Under the pieces are notes generated by a model that was not told the DNA's origin, made no database searches, and saw nothing but the letters and a program-made list of their open reading frames with translations. A program made the position numbers and the translations under genes. A stretch of DNA of 64,000 nt from CBDFKU01 sp965248975 (GTDB taxonomy: Bacteria; Chloroflexota; Dehalococcoidia; Lucifugimonadales; JAGWBF01): positions 62,001-126,000 of the forward strand of contig CBDFKU010000013.1 in assembly GCA_965248975.1 (NCBI GenBank), written 5' to 3'. Each line of letters starts with the position of its first letter. The stretch's first letter is position 1. Of the stretch, positions 23,310 to 31,488 are shown one piece after another.

Positions 23310-23939
23310 TTACCTCGAGTAGAACTCTACGATGAGACGAGTGTCTATAGCCGATTCCAGGTCGACTTCCGTGGGGAGGCTGGACACGGTTCCGGTCATG
23401 GTGTTGGGGTCCAGGCTAAGCCACTGGGGGACGGGCCTCTTGGGGATGTCCTCGCTAATGGCCTTGAAGAACTCCCTTTGCGTTCGGGACTCGTTCCAGG
23501 CGATCACTTCCCCGGGCCTCAACAGGTAGGACGGTATGGTCGTCTTACGGCCGTTCACGGTCAGGTGGCCGTGTAAGACCAGCTGTCTTGCCTGCCGACG
23601 GGAATCGGCGAAGCCTAATCTGAACGCGGCGTTATCCAGCCGCCTTTCCAGCAGCTCCAGGAGGTACTGGCCGGTAACTCCGGGCTCCTTGAACGCCTGG
23701 CTCATGTACTTCCTGAACTGGCTTTCCATAATACCGTAGATATAACGGGCCTTTTGCTTCTCGCGAAGCTGAATGCCGTGGTCGGAGACCCGCCTCTGGC
23801 GACGGCTTAAGTGGTTCCCCGGCGCCGCACGCCTGCGCTCCACCGCGCATCGGGGCGAGAAACAGCGTTCGCCCTTGAGGAAAAGCTTCTCGCCCACCCT
23901 TCGGCAAAGCCTGCAAACCGGTCCTGTGTATCTTCCCAT
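23310..23939 (-). CDS. rpsD: Ribosomal protein uS4
   Basis: Primary 16S rRNA-binding protein of the small subunit. A zinc-type N-terminus is suggested by CRLCRRVGEKLFLKGERC, with a fourth Cys at FSPRC; LSRRQRRVSDHGIQLREKQK and the S4 RNA-binding domain with RLDNAAFRLGFADSRRQARQ and HGHLTVNGRKTTIPSYLLRP follow. It is 209 residues, normal. It comes after rpsK and immediately before rpoA in the alpha operon. Confidence 0.95.
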   Translation of the reverse strand: MGRYTGPVCRLCRRVGEKLFLKGERCFSPRCAVERRRAAPGNHLSRRQRRVSDHGIQLREKQKARYIYGIMESQFRKYMSQAFKEPGVTGQYLLELLERRLDNAAFRLGFADSRRQARQLVLHGHLTVNGRKTTIPSYLLRPGEVIAWNESRTQREFFKAISEDIPKRPVPQWLSLDPNTMTGTVSSLPTEVDLESAIDTRLIVEFYSR

Positions 23940-23945
23940 GTACTC

Positions 23946-24329
23946 TTACACCCTTCTGCGCTTTGGCGGCCGGCAACCGTTGTGGGGTATGGGGGTAACG
24001 TCCCTGATGCTGATTATGATCAGTCCCGCTGCCTGCAGGGAGCGTATGGCCGCCTCCCTCCCAGCCCCCGGCCCCTTGATGAGCACGTCTACCTGCCTGA
24101 GTCCCTGGTCCATGCCTTTTCGGGCCGCCTGTTCCGCGGCCCTCTGGGCGGCGAAGGCGGTACCCTTACGCGAGCCCTTGAAGCCCGACACTCCCGCACT
24201 GGACGACGCCAGCACGCCACCCTGGGGGTCCGTCAGGGTGACCAGAGTATTGTTGAAGGTGGATCGGATGTAGGCCCGCCCCCTTGGTACGACCCTTTTC
24301 TCTCTTCGGCGAGTCCTGGGTTTAGCCAT
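23946..24329 (-). CDS. rpsK: Ribosomal protein uS11
   Basis: Platform protein of the small subunit near the mRNA exit. Signature segments are GRAYIRSTFNNTLVTLTDPQ, SSAGVSGFKGSRKGTAFAAQ and VLIKGPGAGREAAIRSLQAA, ending in PIPHNGCRPPKRRRV. The 127-residue length is normal. It lies between rpsM and rpsD. Confidence 0.96.
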   Translation of the reverse strand: MAKPRTRRREKRVVPRGRAYIRSTFNNTLVTLTDPQGGVLASSSAGVSGFKGSRKGTAFAAQRAAEQAARKGMDQGLRQVDVLIKGPGAGREAAIRSLQAAGLIIISIRDVTPIPHNGCRPPKRRRV

Positions 24330-24338
24330 GTGCCTCCT

Positions 24339-24731
24339 TTACTTCTTGGCCCCGGTGCGCCGTCCGCGGCCCGCAACGGTCCTTCTCGGGCCTTTCCGGG
24401 TCCTGGCGTTCGTCCGGGTCCGCTGGCCTCGGAGGGGCAATCCGCGCCTGTGCCGAAGCCCCCGGTATGAGCCGATGTCGATGAGCCGTCGGATGTTCAT
24501 GGAGATCTCGCGGCGGAGGTCACCTTCCACTTTGAAGTCTTTGTCGACGATCTCCCGGATCTTGTCGATCTGCGCTTCCGACAACTCCATGACTCTGGGC
24601 TTGGGGTAAGCGTCGATGGAAGCCCTCTGCAGGATGTCCTCGGCGATGTAGGGTCCTACTCCGTAGATGCTGCGCAAGGCAACGTCCACCCGCTTTCGAT
24701 CGGGTATGTCTACGCCGGCGACACGTACCAT
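24339..24731 (-). CDS. rpsM: Ribosomal protein uS13
   Basis: Small-subunit head protein that contacts uL5 and P-site tRNA. VRVAGVDIPDRKRVDVALRS, YGVGPYIAEDILQRASID and the C-terminal GSYRGLRHRRGLPLRGQRTR with the RTNARTRKGPRRTVAG tail are diagnostic. At 130 residues the length is typical. It follows rpmJ by 18 bases, as in many alpha operons. Confidence 0.96.
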   Translation of the reverse strand: MVRVAGVDIPDRKRVDVALRSIYGVGPYIAEDILQRASIDAYPKPRVMELSEAQIDKIREIVDKDFKVEGDLRREISMNIRRLIDIGSYRGLRHRRGLPLRGQRTRTNARTRKGPRRTVAGRGRRTGAKK

Positions 24732-24749
24732 TGTTTATCCCTCCTGGCT

Positions 24750-24863
24750 CTAGCCTTGTCTCTGGGCGTGCCTGGCAATGGAGCAGATGATACGCACCGC
24801 TCCATTGCGCTTGATAACCCTGCATTTATCGCAGCGTGGCTTGACTGAGGCCCTTACTTTCAT
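24750..24863 (-). CDS. rpmJ: Ribosomal protein bL36
   Basis: A 37-residue protein too short for most gene finders. The sequence MKVRASVKPRCDKCRVIKRN followed by GAVRIICSIARHAQRQG has the zinc-binding pattern Cys-x2-Cys ... Cys-x4-His of bL36. Its ATG lies at 24863, nine bases after infA. Order infA-rpmJ-rpsM is standard. Confidence 0.95.
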   Translation of the reverse strand: MKVRASVKPRCDKCRVIKRNGAVRIICSIARHAQRQG

Positions 24864-24872
24864 CTTCGCTTC

Positions 24873-25091
24873 CTACTTGAACCTGTACGTAATGCGCCCC
24901 CGACCCAGGTCGTAGGGCGAGAGCTCCACCAGCACCGAGTCGCCCGGCAACACACGAATGAAATGGAGTCGTATCTTGCCTGACACATGGGCCAGCACTT
25001 TGTGGTCGTTGGGCAACTCCACCCGGAACATGCCATTTGGCAGGGCCTCCACGACCTTCGCTTCTACTTCTATACCTTCTTTCTTAGCCAT
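24873..25091 (-). CDS. infA: Translation initiation factor IF-1
   Basis: Binds the ribosomal A site during initiation. The 72-residue OB-fold protein reads MAKKEGIEVEAKVVEALPNG, FRVELPNDHKVLAHVSGKIR and VLVELSPYDLGRGRITYRFK, a complete match to the family. ATG 25091 is preceded by GGAGAGG, so the GTG three bases earlier is not the start. It sits between map and rpmJ. Confidence 0.96.
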   Translation of the reverse strand: MAKKEGIEVEAKVVEALPNGMFRVELPNDHKVLAHVSGKIRLHFIRVLPGDSVLVELSPYDLGRGRITYRFK

Positions 25092-25130
25092 CACCTCTCC
25101 TTAGCGGGTCATCGCCTCGGGACAGACCTG

Positions 25131-25931
25131 TCAGTGTCTGGTCAGCACCTCAGGCTCCCCATCTGTTATTACGATCGTATGCTCGAAGTGGGACGAAAGG
25201 CTCCCATCGGCCGTTACGACGGTCCACTGGTCGTCCAGCAGCCTGGTATGCCAGTCGCCTATGTTAACCATGGGCTCGATGGCCAGGGTCATGCTCCGAC
25301 GGAGAAGTGGTCCCTTGCCTCCGGGGCCGTAGTTGGGCACCTGGGGCTCTTCGTGCAAGAAGCGGCCCACTCCGTGCCCTACGTACTCTCTGACGACGCT
25401 GTATCCTCTGGATTCGGCGTAATCCTGCACTGCCGCTCCGATGTCGCTCACCCTGGCACCCTCTGTCGCGGCCTTTATTCCCGCTTCCAGTGACAGGCGG
25501 GTAACCTCGATGAGCTCCTCCGCTTCCGGGCTTATCTCGCCAACTCCTACGGTTATGGCGGCGTCGCCGATGAGGCCGTCAACGACGGCGCCGACATCCA
25601 TCTTTATCAGACTGCCTTCCTGCAGCACCTTATCTCCGGGTATTCCGTGCACTATTTCGTCGTCCACGGAGGTGCATATGGTAGCTGGGAATCCCCGGTA
25701 GCCCTTGAAGGCTGGCTTACCGCCCAGCCTCTCGATCTCCCGGCTGGCGATGGTGTCCAGGTCCTGCGTGCTCATTCCCGGCTTGACGGACTCTCGTAGT
25801 AGAGACAGGGTCGCCCCGACGATGGCCCCGGCGCGACGCATGGACTCCAGTTCCTGGCTCGACTTGATGGTAATGCCTCCTGCATAAGGGGATGCCGAGT
25901 TTGACGCTGTCTCCATTTTCTTCATGTTCAT
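25131..25931 (-). CDS. map: Methionine aminopeptidase, type I
   Basis: Removes the initiator methionine from nascent proteins. The metal ligands are the two Asp in KMDVGAVVDGLIGDAAIT, the His in GHGVGRFLHEEP, and the Glu residues of LAIEPM and HFEHTIVITD. CTSVDDEIVHGIPGDKVLQE is the usual substrate-pocket segment. It is 266 residues with about 18 extra at the N-terminus; several ATG codons lie close together (25931, 25925, 25916), so the exact start is uncertain. It follows adk after about 180 bases, a gap that contains a possible promoter. Confidence 0.94.
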   Translation of the reverse strand: MNMKKMETASNSASPYAGGITIKSSQELESMRRAGAIVGATLSLLRESVKPGMSTQDLDTIASREIERLGGKPAFKGYRGFPATICTSVDDEIVHGIPGDKVLQEGSLIKMDVGAVVDGLIGDAAITVGVGEISPEAEELIEVTRLSLEAGIKAATEGARVSDIGAAVQDYAESRGYSVVREYVGHGVGRFLHEEPQVPNYGPGGKGPLLRRSMTLAIEPMVNIGDWHTRLLDDQWTVVTADGSLSSHFEHTIVITDGEPEVLTRH

Positions 25932-26050
25932 ACTCTTAGCTTAGGCCGGCCCCGAAAAACGCCACAAACCACCGCACCGCCAGATCTCGTGACAAAACGG
26001 AACTCGCGGTGGGTGTGTTCGACAAGGCCATTACCGATGGCGCTGAGTCT

Positions 26051-26079
26051 ATTTTACGACAATCGGACCCGTTTTTGAA
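26051..26079 (-). promoter_or_regulatory. Possible internal promoter before map
   Basis: Read on the minus strand, TTCAAA (complement of 26074-26079) and TAAAAT (complement of 26051-26056) are 17 bases apart, in the only sizeable gap inside the superoperon. It could give map-infA and the alpha genes an additional start. Confidence 0.4.
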
Positions 26080-26111
26080 CCCCATAAGACGGCTTGTAGG
26101 CACCCAATTTT

Positions 26112-26747
26112 TCAACGGTTCAGGCTTTCCATAAGCCGGTGCTGTACCTCTTTTACGGCCCCCTGCGCATCGACCTCATCCAGCGTTCCGGCCCGGCGGT
26201 AGTAATCCACCAGCGGCTGGGTCTCGTCTGTGTAGACCTGCAGACGCACTTGGACCGCTTCGGGAGCGTCGTCTTCCCGCTGGTATAGCTCACCGCCGCA
26301 ATGGTCGCATATGTTGGGGCTCTTGGGGGGTGCGCTGTCTCCGTGGAAGGGAGACTGGCACTGGCGGCATACCAGCCGCCCGCTGAGCCTTTTAACGGCC
26401 TCTCCCAAGGGCAACCTCATGTAAATGACCCTGTCTATCCTCTGACCACGGCTCGCTAGGGCCTCGTCCAGGGCCTCCGCCTGGTTCAGATTTCTGGGGA
26501 AGCCGTCCAGCAGGTACGATCTCTTTCCCAGGGGTGGCAGGACCTGGTCCATCACCATCGCGATGGTGATCTCGTCGGGGACCAGTAGGCCCGCGGTCAT
26601 GTACTCCAAGGCTTTGAGGCCCAGTGGAGTTCCCTGGCGTTGATGGTACCTGAAAAGGTCCCCAGAGGCGATGTGGGATATCCTCAGCTTCTCGGACAAT
26701 ACCTTGGCCTGGGTACCCTTGCCCGCTCCAGGCGGCCCCAACAGCAC
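26112..26747 (-). CDS. adk: Adenylate kinase with zinc-type LID, start codon unusual
   Basis: Interconverts ATP + AMP and two ADP. VLLGPPGAGKGTQAK is the P-loop, SGDLFR the AMP site, LLDGFPRN the next conserved turn, and the LID domain carries a four-Cys zinc site (CRQCQSPF ... CDHCGGELYQREDD). The domain is in frame from just after the secY stop, but no in-frame ATG exists: GTG 26747 (reading VLLGPPG) is the only standard start near the P-loop strand, and upstream only ATA, ATT and others. An ATG with a good GGGGAG site at about 26780 is out of frame. Position after secY is normal. Confidence 0.9.
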   Translation of the reverse strand: MLLGPPGAGKGTQAKVLSEKLRISHIASGDLFRYHQRQGTPLGLKALEYMTAGLLVPDEITIAMVMDQVLPPLGKRSYLLDGFPRNLNQAEALDEALASRGQRIDRVIYMRLPLGEAVKRLSGRLVCRQCQSPFHGDSAPPKSPNICDHCGGELYQREDDAPEAVQVRLQVYTDETQPLVDYYRRAGTLDEVDAQGAVKEVQHRLMESLNR

Positions 26748-26791
26748 TGCGCGTATCGGGCTCGCCGGCCCATCTTCGTCTCCCCGGGATG

Positions 26792-28117
26792 CTACCGTAA
26801 GAATCCCTCGTAGTTGCGCATGAGAAGCTGAGCTTCCAGCTGCCGCAGGGTATCCAGGGCGACGCCCACCATGATGAGCAGGCTGAAGCTGGGGAGCAGC
26901 GTCGCCTGGACGTCGACGATGACAGAGGCCAGGAATGGGACTATCGCTATGAACCCCAGAAACAGGGCGCCGCCCCATGTCAGCCGCAATATGACACGGT
27001 TGAGGTAGTCCTGTGTGGGCTTCCCGGGTCGAATGCCCGGGACGAAACCACCGTTTCGTTGCAGATTTTCCGCCAGGCCCTGTTGTTGGAATACGATCAG
27101 CGTGTAGAAGAAGGTGAAGGCCACCACTAGTACAAAGGTAAACGCCCAGTACAGGAACTCGGTGGTGTTGAGGTGCCTGGCTAGCGTGTCGGCCAACGAT
27201 CCGATCCAATCGTCCCGCACTCCCAGGAAGTTGGCTATCGTCAGCGGCAGCAGGGCAACCGACGACGCAAAGATCAATGGGATCATCCCCGCGGAGTTTA
27301 TCCTGATGGGCAAATAGGTGGCGCCCGTCTGCCGGTACATCCTGCCGCCCCGAAAGATGCTCCGCCCGTACTGCACGGGTATCCGCCGGTGGGCCTCTGT
27401 GAAAACCACTATCAAGGCGATGACCAGGAGCCCTATGATCACCAGCCATATCATGCCGAGTGCGTCGGTCTGGTCCGAGGCCTGCTGCATCAGGCCGGGG
27501 AAGCCCGCGACGATGCCGGCGAAGATGATCAGCGATATACCGTTGCCGATTCCCCGCTCGGTGATCAGCTCGCCCACCCAGACCAGGAAGACGGTGCCTG
27601 CTGTCAGGGAGGCCAGCATGGCTATCGTCTCGACGAAGCTGCTGCCGTCGCCGGGCCACACCCCGCTGATTACGCCGCCCGCCTGGATAAGCTGCAGCGT
27701 CCCGTACCCCTGGGCGACGGCCACCGGTACTGTCATCCAGTGGATTATGCGGTTGATCTTCTGCCGGCCCTGCTCACCCTCCTTGGAGAGCTTTTGCAAG
27801 CTGGGGATGACCGGGACCAGTAGCTGCATCACGATGGAGGACGTTATATAGGGGTAGACGCCCAGGGCTGCCACGCTCATCAGCCCCAGGGCTCCGCCGC
27901 TGAACAGGTCCAGAAACCCCAGAAGCTGGTTGGAGTCGAACAGGTCGTCCAGCTGCCCCTGGTCTATGCCGGGGATAGGTACCTGGGCCATGAAGCGAAA
28001 GACCGCCAGCATGGCCAGGGTGAATAGGATCTTCCCTCTGAGGTCGGGGATGCGGAAGGAGTCGAGAGCCGCTTGAAGTAGTCGCGGTCTCCCTCCTTCC
28101 ACCTCCTGGGTCATCAT
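26792..28117 (-). CDS. secY: Protein translocase channel subunit SecY
   Basis: Forms the membrane pore for protein export. The 441-residue protein has ten hydrophobic segments. Conserved parts include FTLAMLAVFRFMAQVPIPGI near the first helix, GLMSVAALGVYPYITSSIVM, ERGIGNGISLIIFAGIV, and the RIPVQYGR loop. The C-terminus is LEAQLLMRNYEGFLR. Its ATG overlaps the rplO stop as ATGA, and adk follows at once. The first cytoplasmic residues are MMTQEVEGGRPRLLQ. No anomaly apart from the missing start of adk just behind it. Confidence 0.96.
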   Translation of the reverse strand: MMTQEVEGGRPRLLQAALDSFRIPDLRGKILFTLAMLAVFRFMAQVPIPGIDQGQLDDLFDSNQLLGFLDLFSGGALGLMSVAALGVYPYITSSIVMQLLVPVIPSLQKLSKEGEQGRQKINRIIHWMTVPVAVAQGYGTLQLIQAGGVISGVWPGDGSSFVETIAMLASLTAGTVFLVWVGELITERGIGNGISLIIFAGIVAGFPGLMQQASDQTDALGMIWLVIIGLLVIALIVVFTEAHRRIPVQYGRSIFRGGRMYRQTGATYLPIRINSAGMIPLIFASSVALLPLTIANFLGVRDDWIGSLADTLARHLNTTEFLYWAFTFVLVVAFTFFYTLIVFQQQGLAENLQRNGGFVPGIRPGKPTQDYLNRVILRLTWGGALFLGFIAIVPFLASVIVDVQATLLPSFSLLIMVGVALDTLRQLEAQLLMRNYEGFLR

Positions 28118-28566
28118 GGCTGGAGCACCTCCACCCTTCCTCCGGCCGCCTCGATCTTGATCAGGGCCGACTTGGTGAACCTGTGGGCGCTGACGTTCAA
28201 CGACACCCCGATCTCGCCGTTCCCCAGCACCTTTACAGGGTGCTTCAGGCTTCTCAGCAACCCGCGTTCCACCAGGCTCTCTGGGGTCACCTCTGAGTCC
28301 GGGGCGAAGACGGCAGCCAGGGCCTCCACCTTCACCAGGTGGTACTGCTTCTTGAAAATATTGGTGAACCCGCGCTTCATGGGCAGGCCTTTGATCAGGG
28401 GTAGCTGGCCGCCTTCGAACCCGGGCCTGATACCCCTGCCCGAGCGCGACTTCTGGCCCTTCATGCCGCGGCCCGAGTAGCTGCCATGGCCGCTGGAGTC
28501 GCCACGGCCAACCCGCTTCCTGGCCTTTCTCGCACCCAGTGCAGGTGCCGTGTTATGGGACATCAT
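28114..28566 (-). CDS. rplO: Ribosomal protein uL15
   Basis: Large-subunit protein with a long extended N-terminus. The Gly/Arg/Lys-rich start (KRVGRGDSSGHGSYSGRGMK, GQKSRSGRG, FEGGQLPLIKGLPMKRGF) and the ending KIEAAGGRVEVLQP are typical. It is 150 residues. Its ATG overlaps the rpsE stop as ATGA. rpmD, which normally separates rpsE and rplO, is absent. Confidence 0.95.
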   Translation of the reverse strand: MMSHNTAPALGARKARKRVGRGDSSGHGSYSGRGMKGQKSRSGRGIRPGFEGGQLPLIKGLPMKRGFTNIFKKQYHLVKVEALAAVFAPDSEVTPESLVERGLLRSLKHPVKVLGNGEIGVSLNVSAHRFTKSALIKIEAAGGRVEVLQP

Positions 28567-29099
28567 GATCGGGCTTCCCTTTCCCTTGTGGCCGGTCCTT
28601 TGCGCTTGGCCATCTCCACGGCAGGGTCTTTCAGCTTCTGGAGGGCATCCAGGGTCGCATATACCACGTTGATCGGGTTGCGAGACCCCAGGGACTTTGC
28701 GACCGCGTCCTTAACTCCTGCCAGGTCCAGCACCGCTCGGACCACTCCGGCCGCAATAAGGCCGGTCCCCGGTGGCGCGGGCTTGATCAGCACCAGGGCC
28801 GCCCCTTTCTTGGAGGAGGTCTCCTGGGGAATCGTGCTTCCCTTCAGCGGGATTTTGATGAGGCTCTTCCTGGCTGTGGCGTTGCCCTTGCGGACCGCGT
28901 CGGGGATGGCCAGAGCCTTGCCAAGGCTCGCGCCGACAGTCCCCTCGCCGTCTCCGACAACCACCAGGGCATTGAACCTGAGATGCCGGCCTCCCTTCAC
29001 CACCTTGGCTATGCGCCGCGTGAAGACGACCCTCTCGTTCAAGTTGAGGCCGGTAGCGTTCATGTCATCATAGGAGGGTCGGCGGAATGTTGATACCAT
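28563..29099 (-). CDS. rpsE: Ribosomal protein uS5
   Basis: Small-subunit protein at the mRNA entry channel. NLNERVVFTRRIAKVVKGGR, FNALVVVGDGEGTVGASLGK and LIKPAPPGTGLIAAGVVRAV are diagnostic, and the protein ends in a basic stretch after SRNPINVVYATLDAL. The length of 178 residues is usual. It overlaps the rplR stop by one base (TGATG) and rplO by four. Confidence 0.96.
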   Translation of the reverse strand: MVSTFRRPSYDDMNATGLNLNERVVFTRRIAKVVKGGRHLRFNALVVVGDGEGTVGASLGKALAIPDAVRKGNATARKSLIKIPLKGSTIPQETSSKKGAALVLIKPAPPGTGLIAAGVVRAVLDLAGVKDAVAKSLGSRNPINVVYATLDALQKLKDPAVEMAKRKGPATREREARS

Positions 29100-29467
29100 C
29101 AGAAAACAAGACCTCCCTCACGTGCAGCGTCGGCCAGGCTCTTTACCCGGCCGTGGTATTTGTAGCCTCCCCGGTCGAAGACCACTAGTTTCGCGCCCTT
29201 CTCCAAGGCTCTTTTTGCAATGGCGGCGCCCACCAGCTTGGAAACCTCAGTTTTGGAGGCTTTTGTCGCCGGGGACGCTATTTCGGCCTCGAGGCTGGAA
29301 GCGGCGGCGATGGTGTGGCCGGTGGCATCGTCGATGACCTGGGCGTAGATCCTTCGAAGGCTGCGGAAGACGCAGAGCCTGGGCCGCTGGGGTGTGCCGG
29401 AAACCTTGGTTCTCACCCTGCGGTGTCTGACCTGCCTCAACCTTCGTGCTTCCCTGTCTCTAGGCAT
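29099..29467 (-). CDS. rplR: Ribosomal protein uL18
   Basis: 5S rRNA-binding protein. The basic start RLRQVRHRRVRTKVSGTPQR, then PRLCVFRSLRRIYAQVIDDA, VGAAIAKRALEKGAKLVVFD and RGGYKYHGRVKSLADAAREG fit the family fully. 122 residues. It lies between rplF and rpsE as usual. Confidence 0.96.
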   Translation of the reverse strand: MPRDREARRLRQVRHRRVRTKVSGTPQRPRLCVFRSLRRIYAQVIDDATGHTIAAASSLEAEIASPATKASKTEVSKLVGAAIAKRALEKGAKLVVFDRGGYKYHGRVKSLADAAREGGLVF

Positions 29468-29493
29468 TTGTTTTGCACTCCACCATGGCTGAC

Positions 29494-30078
29494 CTACTTC
29501 TTTCTCGCGGCCGCTTTACCCGGTTTGAGGCGCAATACCTCGCCCGCGTACTTGATCCCCTTCTCCTTGTACGCGTTGGGCCTCCTCACTCTGCGGATGG
29601 TCGCGGCCACCTGACCCACCTTCTGCTTGTCGGCTCCAGCGACGTGGACCCGGTTGTTACCCTCGACGGTGATAGTCACTCCTTCCAGGGGTTTGACGTC
29701 CACCGTGTGGCTATATCCTACGCTGAGGGTGACACCGTCTCCCGACTGCTGGGCCCTGTAGCCGACACCCATGAGCTCCAGGGTTTTCCGGTAGCCCTCC
29801 GAGGCGCCGGTTATCGCGTTGGCGACGAGGCTTCGGGTGAGGCCGTGCAGGGAGCGATGGAACTTGTCCGACGAGTATCGCTCCACCGCCACCGATCCGT
29901 CCTCCACCTTGACCACGACGTCCGGATGTATCGGCTGTACGATGGTGCCCTGGGGGCCTTTTACGGTCACCTCGGCGTATCCTACAGTGACCTCTACTCC
30001 CTTGGGCACCGGAACAGACTTGCGGCCTATTCTGGACAGGGTCTTCTCTTTATCTCCGTTGGATCCGTTACCAGACAT
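29494..30078 (-). CDS. rplF: Ribosomal protein uL6
   Basis: Large-subunit protein near the factor-binding site, built from two similar domains. SRIGRKSVPVPKGVEVTVG, VKGPQGTIVQ, LMGVGYRAQQ and the C-terminal RRPNAYKEKGIKYAGEVLRL followed by KPGKAAARKK are typical. The first 14 residues are an extra Ser/Gly/Asn-rich start, which overlaps the rpsH end by 11 bases; a shorter start is possible. 194 residues as given. Confidence 0.95.
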   Translation of the reverse strand: MSGNGSNGDKEKTLSRIGRKSVPVPKGVEVTVGYAEVTVKGPQGTIVQPIHPDVVVKVEDGSVAVERYSSDKFHRSLHGLTRSLVANAITGASEGYRKTLELMGVGYRAQQSGDGVTLSVGYSHTVDVKPLEGVTITVEGNNRVHVAGADKQKVGQVAATIRRVRRPNAYKEKGIKYAGEVLRLKPGKAAARKK

Positions 30079-30466
30079 AGCAGAGCAACTCCCCTCCGAT
30101 GCCTTGACGCCAGGCGTCCTTGCCGGTCATGACGCCCTGGGATGTGGACAGGATCGAGATACCCAGGCCTCCGTAGACCCTGGGTATCTCTCCCTTGCCC
30201 ACGTATACCCTGAGCCCGGGCTTGCTGACACGCTTGAGGCCGCTGACGGCCGGCTCTCGATTCTCCCGATAAGCCAGGTGGACTCGGAGAATTGGATGTG
30301 GTTGGCCCCTGAGGACATCGTAGTCCCTGATGAAGCCCTCTTCCTTCAGTATTTTGGCCACGGAAGCCTTTATCTTCGACACCGGCATCACCAGCGACTC
30401 ATGTCTCATCGTCTGGGCGTTCCGTATCCGGGTCAGCATATCGGCGATAGGGTCGGTCACAGGCAT
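30068..30466 (-). CDS. rpsH: Ribosomal protein uS8
   Basis: Binds the central domain of 16S rRNA and in other bacteria represses the spc operon. DPIADMLTRIRNAQTMRHES, VMPVSKIKASVAKILKEEGF, LKRVSKPGLRVYVGKGEIPR and the ending LGISILSTSQGVMTGKDAWR with GGELLCYVW are diagnostic. 132 residues, normal. It lies 50 bases after rpsN and overlaps rplF slightly. Confidence 0.96.
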   Translation of the reverse strand: MPVTDPIADMLTRIRNAQTMRHESLVMPVSKIKASVAKILKEEGFIRDYDVLRGQPHPILRVHLAYRENREPAVSGLKRVSKPGLRVYVGKGEIPRVYGGLGISILSTSQGVMTGKDAWRQGIGGELLCYVW

Positions 30467-30516
30467 CGGTCACACAACTCCAGAAACGTGGCTTTGCATC
30501 ATTCTCATAAGTGAGC

Positions 30517-30702
30517 CTACCAACTGGCCTTCCGCACGCCGGGCAACGCACCCACCAGGCTCAGCTGACGGAAGCATATTCGGCACAGGCCCACATACCT
30601 GATATATGCCCTGGGCCGGCCGCATCGATGGCAGCGGTTGTACTCGCGGACGGCAAACTTCTTGGGCTTTTTCCACTTTTCGATTAGTGATTTCTTGGCC
30701 AA
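30517..30702 (-). CDS. rpsN: Ribosomal protein uS14, zinc-ribbon type
   Basis: A 61-residue type Z uS14. Four Cys, in CHRCGRPRAYIRYVGLCRIC, form one zinc ribbon; the sequence starts with MAKKSLIEKWKKPKKFAVRE and ends in GVRKASW, a typical end. This is the form lacking the long insertion of the zinc-free uS14 of many proteobacteria. It follows rplE after nine bases. Confidence 0.95.
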   Translation of the reverse strand: MAKKSLIEKWKKPKKFAVREYNRCHRCGRPRAYIRYVGLCRICFRQLSLVGALPGVRKASW

Positions 30703-30711
30703 TCTGCTCCT

Positions 30712-31488
30712 CTACTCCTGGCGTGCGAAGGGCATACCCATCAGCGCCAGGAGCCGCGACGCCTCTGCGTCGGTCCTGGCGGTGGTGGCGATGGTCACCT
30801 GGAAGCCCCGTATACGCTCTATCTGACCGTAGTCTATCTCGGGGAAGATGATCTGCTCCCTGATCCCTAGGGAGTAGTTGCCCCGGCCATCGAAGCTGGA
30901 GGGAGGCACTCCGCGAAAGTCCCTGATCCGCGGGAGGGCCATGTTGAGGAGGCGGTCCATAAAGTGGTACATCCTCACCCCTCGGAGCGTAACCGAAACG
31001 CCGATGGGGTTGCCCTCCCTAAGCTTGAACCCGGCGATGGACTTCCTGGCCCTGGTCACAACCGGCTTCTGGCCCGATATGATGGTCAGGTCCTGGGTGG
31101 CCGTTTCGATGGCCTTGGGATTGGTCAGCGCCTCTCCCAACCCTATGTTGAGCACCACTTTTACCAGCCGGGGTACCTGCATGACGTTGGTGTACTCGAA
31201 CTCCGTCATCATGGCAGGCACGATCTGAGCTCTGTACTCTTCCAGGAGCCGGGGCTTCGGCATTTCCGGCTTTTCGGGTGCAACCGCGACGGCGGTTGCT
31301 GCCTCGCCGGACGCAGCCTCTGTCGGTGCCTTCGTGGCGGCGGCCCTGGGTTTTCGACCCGTGCCGGAGCCCTCTTTGCGGCGGGTCGTCCGCTTGGGGG
31401 CGCTTTCCGGCTGAGGAGACGGGGAGGCGGCGCCGTTGCTGTCGCCCGTTGCGCCCTCTAGTCGATCGTCTCCTGGCACTGTAGACAT
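30712..31488 (-). CDS. rplE: Ribosomal protein uL5 with long low-complexity N-terminal extension
   Basis: 5S rRNA-binding protein of the central protuberance. The ordinary domain starts at about residue 80 with PRLLEEYRAQIVPAMMTEFE and contains VVLNIGLGEA, ISGQKPVVTRARKSIAGFKL, GVRMYHFMDRLLNMALPRIR, DFRGV, and EIDYGQIERIRGFQVTIAT. The first 75-80 residues are extra and rich in Ala, Pro, Glu, Lys and Arg (e.g. SAPKRTTRRKEGSGTGRKPR), so the protein has 258 residues against about 180. Its ATG at 31488 lies 31 bases inside the rplX coding region. A shorter start cannot be excluded, but no good internal ATG stands near residue 75. Confidence 0.93.
   Translation of the reverse strand: MSTVPGDDRLEGATGDSNGAASPSPQPESAPKRTTRRKEGSGTGRKPRAAATKAPTEAASGEAATAVAVAPEKPEMPKPRLLEEYRAQIVPAMMTEFEYTNVMQVPRLVKVVLNIGLGEALTNPKAIETATQDLTIISGQKPVVTRARKSIAGFKLREGNPIGVSVTLRGVRMYHFMDRLLNMALPRIRDFRGVPPSSFDGRGNYSLGIREQIIFPEIDYGQIERIRGFQVTIATTARTDAEASRLLALMGMPFARQE

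Noticed and set aside
26748..27659. N-terminal extension of adk through secY (515-residue frame)
   Set aside because: The extension is the secY gene read in another frame; its sequence is low-complexity and unlike any kinase.
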